NCBI GenBank assembly: GCA_035624865.1
Contig: DASPQS010000057.1
Coordinates: 1-12,206 of the forward strand
Length of the DNA stretch: 12,206 nucleotides
Reading direction: 5' to 3'
DNA from: JASHZA01 sp035624865
GTDB lineage: Bacteria; Desulfobacterota; Binatia; Binatales; Binataceae
This document shows, piece by piece, positions 10,308 to 12,206 of the stretch; the first letter of the stretch is position 1; every line of letters starts with the position of its first letter. The notes beneath the pieces are model-generated. The model ran no database searches and was not told the origin of the DNA. It saw nothing but the letters and a program-made list of their open reading frames with translations. The position numbers and the translations under genes are program-made.

Positions 10308-12206
10308 ATGGCTAAAGCAGGCAGACGGCGAGGCGGGGCGGGCGGCGGTGGGCGCCGGGCCGCCAGGCAGGCCGTGGTGTTCCTTCGATGGTTCGGATGG
10401 CGACGCACGCTGCTGAGCGCGTTTTTGTTCTGTGCCTTTGCCGCGGGGTTCTACCTCGCCAACCTTTACGCCGATATTTCGCTTTTGATCGAGCAGCGGA
10501 AGGCAGCGCTGACCTCGGCGATCTATTCCGCACCGCTCGTCGTCAGCGCAGGCGACGAGGTGGGCCCGCTCCACCTAATCGATCGCCTTCAGACGCTCAG
10601 CTATTCACGGGTCGAAACCCCGGCGCATCCGGGCGAGTACTCGATGGTGCCGGGGGCGATGGCGATCTACGTGCGCGAGTTCAGCGCGGGCTCGCGCGGC
10701 TATCCCGCCACGCTGGTCCGTTTGAGTTTTGACGGCGATCGCGTCGCCGGAATCGCCAATTCCTTCGGTGTCGCGACCGATCACGCAGTGATTGAACCCG
10801 AAGTGATCGGGCGGCTGTTGCCGGACGCGCCGGCGGATCGGGTGGAAGTCTCGCTCGGCGAAGTGAAGCCATATCTGATAAAGGGGCTGCTCGCGACCGA
10901 GGATCGCTTTTTCTATTACCATTTCGGCTTCGACCCGATTCGCATCGTCGAAGCGGCGATCGTCGACCTCCACTCCCATCGCTTGCGCCAGGGCGCGAGC
11001 ACTATCACGCAGCAACTGGCGCGCACGTTCATCGAGCGCCATGCGCGGAGCTTCAGGCGCAAGTTTCGCGAGCTGGCGATCGCGGTCGTAATCGAGATGC
11101 GCCTGTCCAAGGACCAGATTCTCGAGCGCTACGTCAACGACGTGCCGATGGGCGAATATGACGGCACGCCGATTTACGGAATGCCGCTGGCCGCGCGCTA
11201 CTACTTCAACAAGGACGTGCGCGAAGTGACGCCGGCCGAAGCCGCCACGCTCGTCGGGATGATCCAGGCCCCGACCATGTATGATCCGCGCCGCCATCCG
11301 GAGGAGTGCAAGGCGCGGCGCGACACCGTGCTCGCAGTGATGCGCCGGGCGCGTGTGATCGACGATGCGCAATATGCCGAGGCGGTAAAGCAGCCGATGG
11401 TGACCGTGAAACCGCCGGGCCTGAGGCGCGCGCCGTACTTTACGGATTACGTCACGGCGCAGGTGAACAGGCTTGCCCCCGTGAATGGCCATCTGGCGGG
11501 GCTCAAGGTCTTCACCACGCTCGAACCGGAGTTGCAGGCAGTCGCGAATCAGACGGTCGAGGAAAACCTCGAGGCGCTCGAGCGGCAGCATCCGCGGCTG
11601 CGCCGCGGGTCGCGCGAAAAACGGCTCGAGGGATCGCTGGTTGCAATCGACCCCCGCAGCGGCGCGATCCTCGCGCTGGTGGGCGGGCGCGACTATGCCG
11701 CGAGCCAGTTCAACCGCGCCGCGGACGCCGAGCGGCAGCCGGGCTCGGCCTTCAAACCGATCGTCTATCTCACCGCGCTTGATCCTGCGCTTTCGCCGCT
11801 CTCGCAACCCGTGACCCTCTCGACGATTTTGCCGGATCGCCCGATGTCGTTCGGCGGCTGGGCCCCTGCGGATTACGAGCGCACCTACCAGGGACAGGTG
11901 ACGGTGGAACAGGCGCTGGCGGACTCGCTCAATATTCCGACGGCGTATCTTGGGAGCCTGCTCGGCACCGGGTCGATCATCCGCACTGCTCACGAGATGG
12001 GAATTCACGAGGATCTGCCCGGCTATCTGCCGATTTCGATCGGTGCGGGCGACATGACCCTGCTGGAATTGACCTCGACCTACCAGGTCTTTGCCGCGGA
12101 GGGAGTCGCGCGGCCGCCCTACGCGATCGCCTCGGTGGTCGACGCCAGGGGCCAGATCATCTTCGAACACCATGGAGAGCAGCAGCGGCTGATGAGCCAT
12201 GCGATG
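10308..12206 (+). CDS. mrcB: Class A penicillin-binding protein, PBP1b type with UB2H domain (3' end outside window)
   Basis: This bifunctional murein synthase polymerises lipid II and cross-links peptides in the periplasm. The frame is open for 633 codons to the window edge, so the C-terminus is missing. In order: a cytoplasmic Arg/Gly-rich tail (1-30); a membrane anchor (about 35-54); a UB2H-like domain (about 72-155), whose RVETPAHPGEYSMVPGAM segment resembles the LpoB-docking domain of E. coli PBP1b; and a GT51 glycosyltransferase. GT51 motifs include ATEDRFFYYHFGFD (catalytic E198), RQGASTITQQLART (227-240) and ILERYVN (271-277). The transpeptidase domain has SxxK in PGSAFKP (S480, K483) and SxN (S540-L541-N542). 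The KTG box lies beyond the edge. The ATG at 10308 is the only start after an in-frame stop at 10254-10256. The ribosome binding site is poor (GGCGG). The family is firm; mrcB is given by the UB2H architecture. Confidence 0.94.
   Translation, partial: MAKAGRRRGGAGGGGRRAARQAVVFLRWFGWRRTLLSAFLFCAFAAGFYLANLYADISLLIEQRKAALTSAIYSAPLVVSAGDEVGPLHLIDRLQTLSYSRVETPAHPGEYSMVPGAMAIYVREFSAGSRGYPATLVRLSFDGDRVAGIANSFGVATDHAVIEPEVIGRLLPDAPADRVEVSLGEVKPYLIKGLLATEDRFFYYHFGFDPIRIVEAAIVDLHSHRLRQGASTITQQLARTFIERHARSFRRKFRELAIAVVIEMRLSKDQILERYVNDVPMGEYDGTPIYGMPLAARYYFNKDVREVTPAEAATLVGMIQAPTMYDPRRHPEECKARRDTVLAVMRRARVIDDAQYAEAVKQPMVTVKPPGLRRAPYFTDYVTAQVNRLAPVNGHLAGLKVFTTLEPELQAVANQTVEENLEALERQHPRLRRGSREKRLEGSLVAIDPRSGAILALVGGRDYAASQFNRAADAERQPGSAFKPIVYLTALDPALSPLSQPVTLSTILPDRPMSFGGWAPADYERTYQGQVTVEQALADSLNIPTAYLGSLLGTGSIIRTAHEMGIHEDLPGYLPISIGAGDMTLLELTSTYQVFAAEGVARPPYAIASVVDARGQIIFEHHGEQQRLMSHAM
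10335..10359 (+). other. Second G-quadruplex motif inside the first codons of the PBP gene
   Basis: G runs at 10335-10338, 10340-10342, 10350-10352 and 10357-10359 are separated by loops of 1, 7 and 4 nt, again the canonical pattern on the coding strand. It codes for part of the Gly/Arg-rich cytoplasmic tail. In the mRNA it could slow ribosome loading near the start codon. Confidence 0.45.

Noticed and set aside
10605..12200. 531-residue open frame on the minus strand opposite the penicillin-binding protein gene
   Set aside because: The plus strand encodes complete GT51 motifs and SxxK/SxN; the antisense frame is Arg/His-rich with no known domain.
1..12206. Search for CRISPR arrays, tRNA genes, transposases and toxin-antitoxin or defence systems
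   Set aside because: I saw no regularly spaced repeats, no tRNA-like cloverleaf, no transposase or integrase motifs and no defence-associated domains. The CPBP protease alone is not evidence of an abortive-infection system.

Overview
This is a GC-rich chromosomal window from a Gram-negative-type bacterium. An LpxL/HtrB-family acyltransferase and a PBP1b-type bifunctional penicillin-binding protein with a UB2H domain both imply an outer membrane. A 'Deltaproteobacteria-like' or Binatota/Desulfobacterota-like source would fit the GlgC, PMM/PGM and PF04008 gene set, but that placement is a guess from protein character. I see no tRNA, rRNA, CRISPR array, transposase or phage gene. The gene content looks like ordinary housekeeping sequence.

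Layout. Positions 60-719 (-) encode a six-helix TMEM175/DUF1211-type channel. Positions 913-1221 (-) encode a small four-cysteine zinc-ribbon protein, followed on its own strand by two hairpins, the second a clear intrinsic terminator. After about 395 bp with no supported gene come glgC (1617-2852, +) and, one base after its stop, an LpxL-family acyltransferase (2854-3921, +). That pair meets head-on a minus-strand pair made of an SDR oxidoreductase (4895-5626) and an overlapping CPBP-family membrane protease (3916-4905). Divergent from the SDR gene is a plus-strand pair for GDP-mannose synthesis: phosphomannomutase/phosphoglucomutase (5761-7119) and mannose-1-phosphate guanylyltransferase (7133-8245). 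A second minus-strand pair follows: an HExxH metallopeptidase-like protein (8806-9564) and a ferritin-like helical protein (8289-8747). A PF04008 adenosine-specific-kinase-family gene (9598-10083, +) is divergent from the metallopeptidase across only 33 bp. The window ends inside a class A penicillin-binding protein gene (10308 onward, +), whose 3' end is missing.

How the genes fit together. GlgC (ADP-glucose) and ManC (GDP-mannose) both use a hexose-1-phosphate. The PMM/PGM lying between them can in principle supply glucose-1-phosphate to one and mannose-1-phosphate to the other. Together with the acyltransferase and the penicillin-binding protein, the window is a loose set of glycan and envelope-precursor functions, not one dedicated cluster. 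I found no convincing novel defence or mobile system. The most unusual points are regulatory and architectural: G-quadruplex motifs around the PBP start, the 33-bp divergent junction, the paired hairpins after the zinc-ribbon gene, a changed TM1 signature in the TMEM175-like channel, and a ferritin-like protein that seems to have lost metal-ligand histidines.
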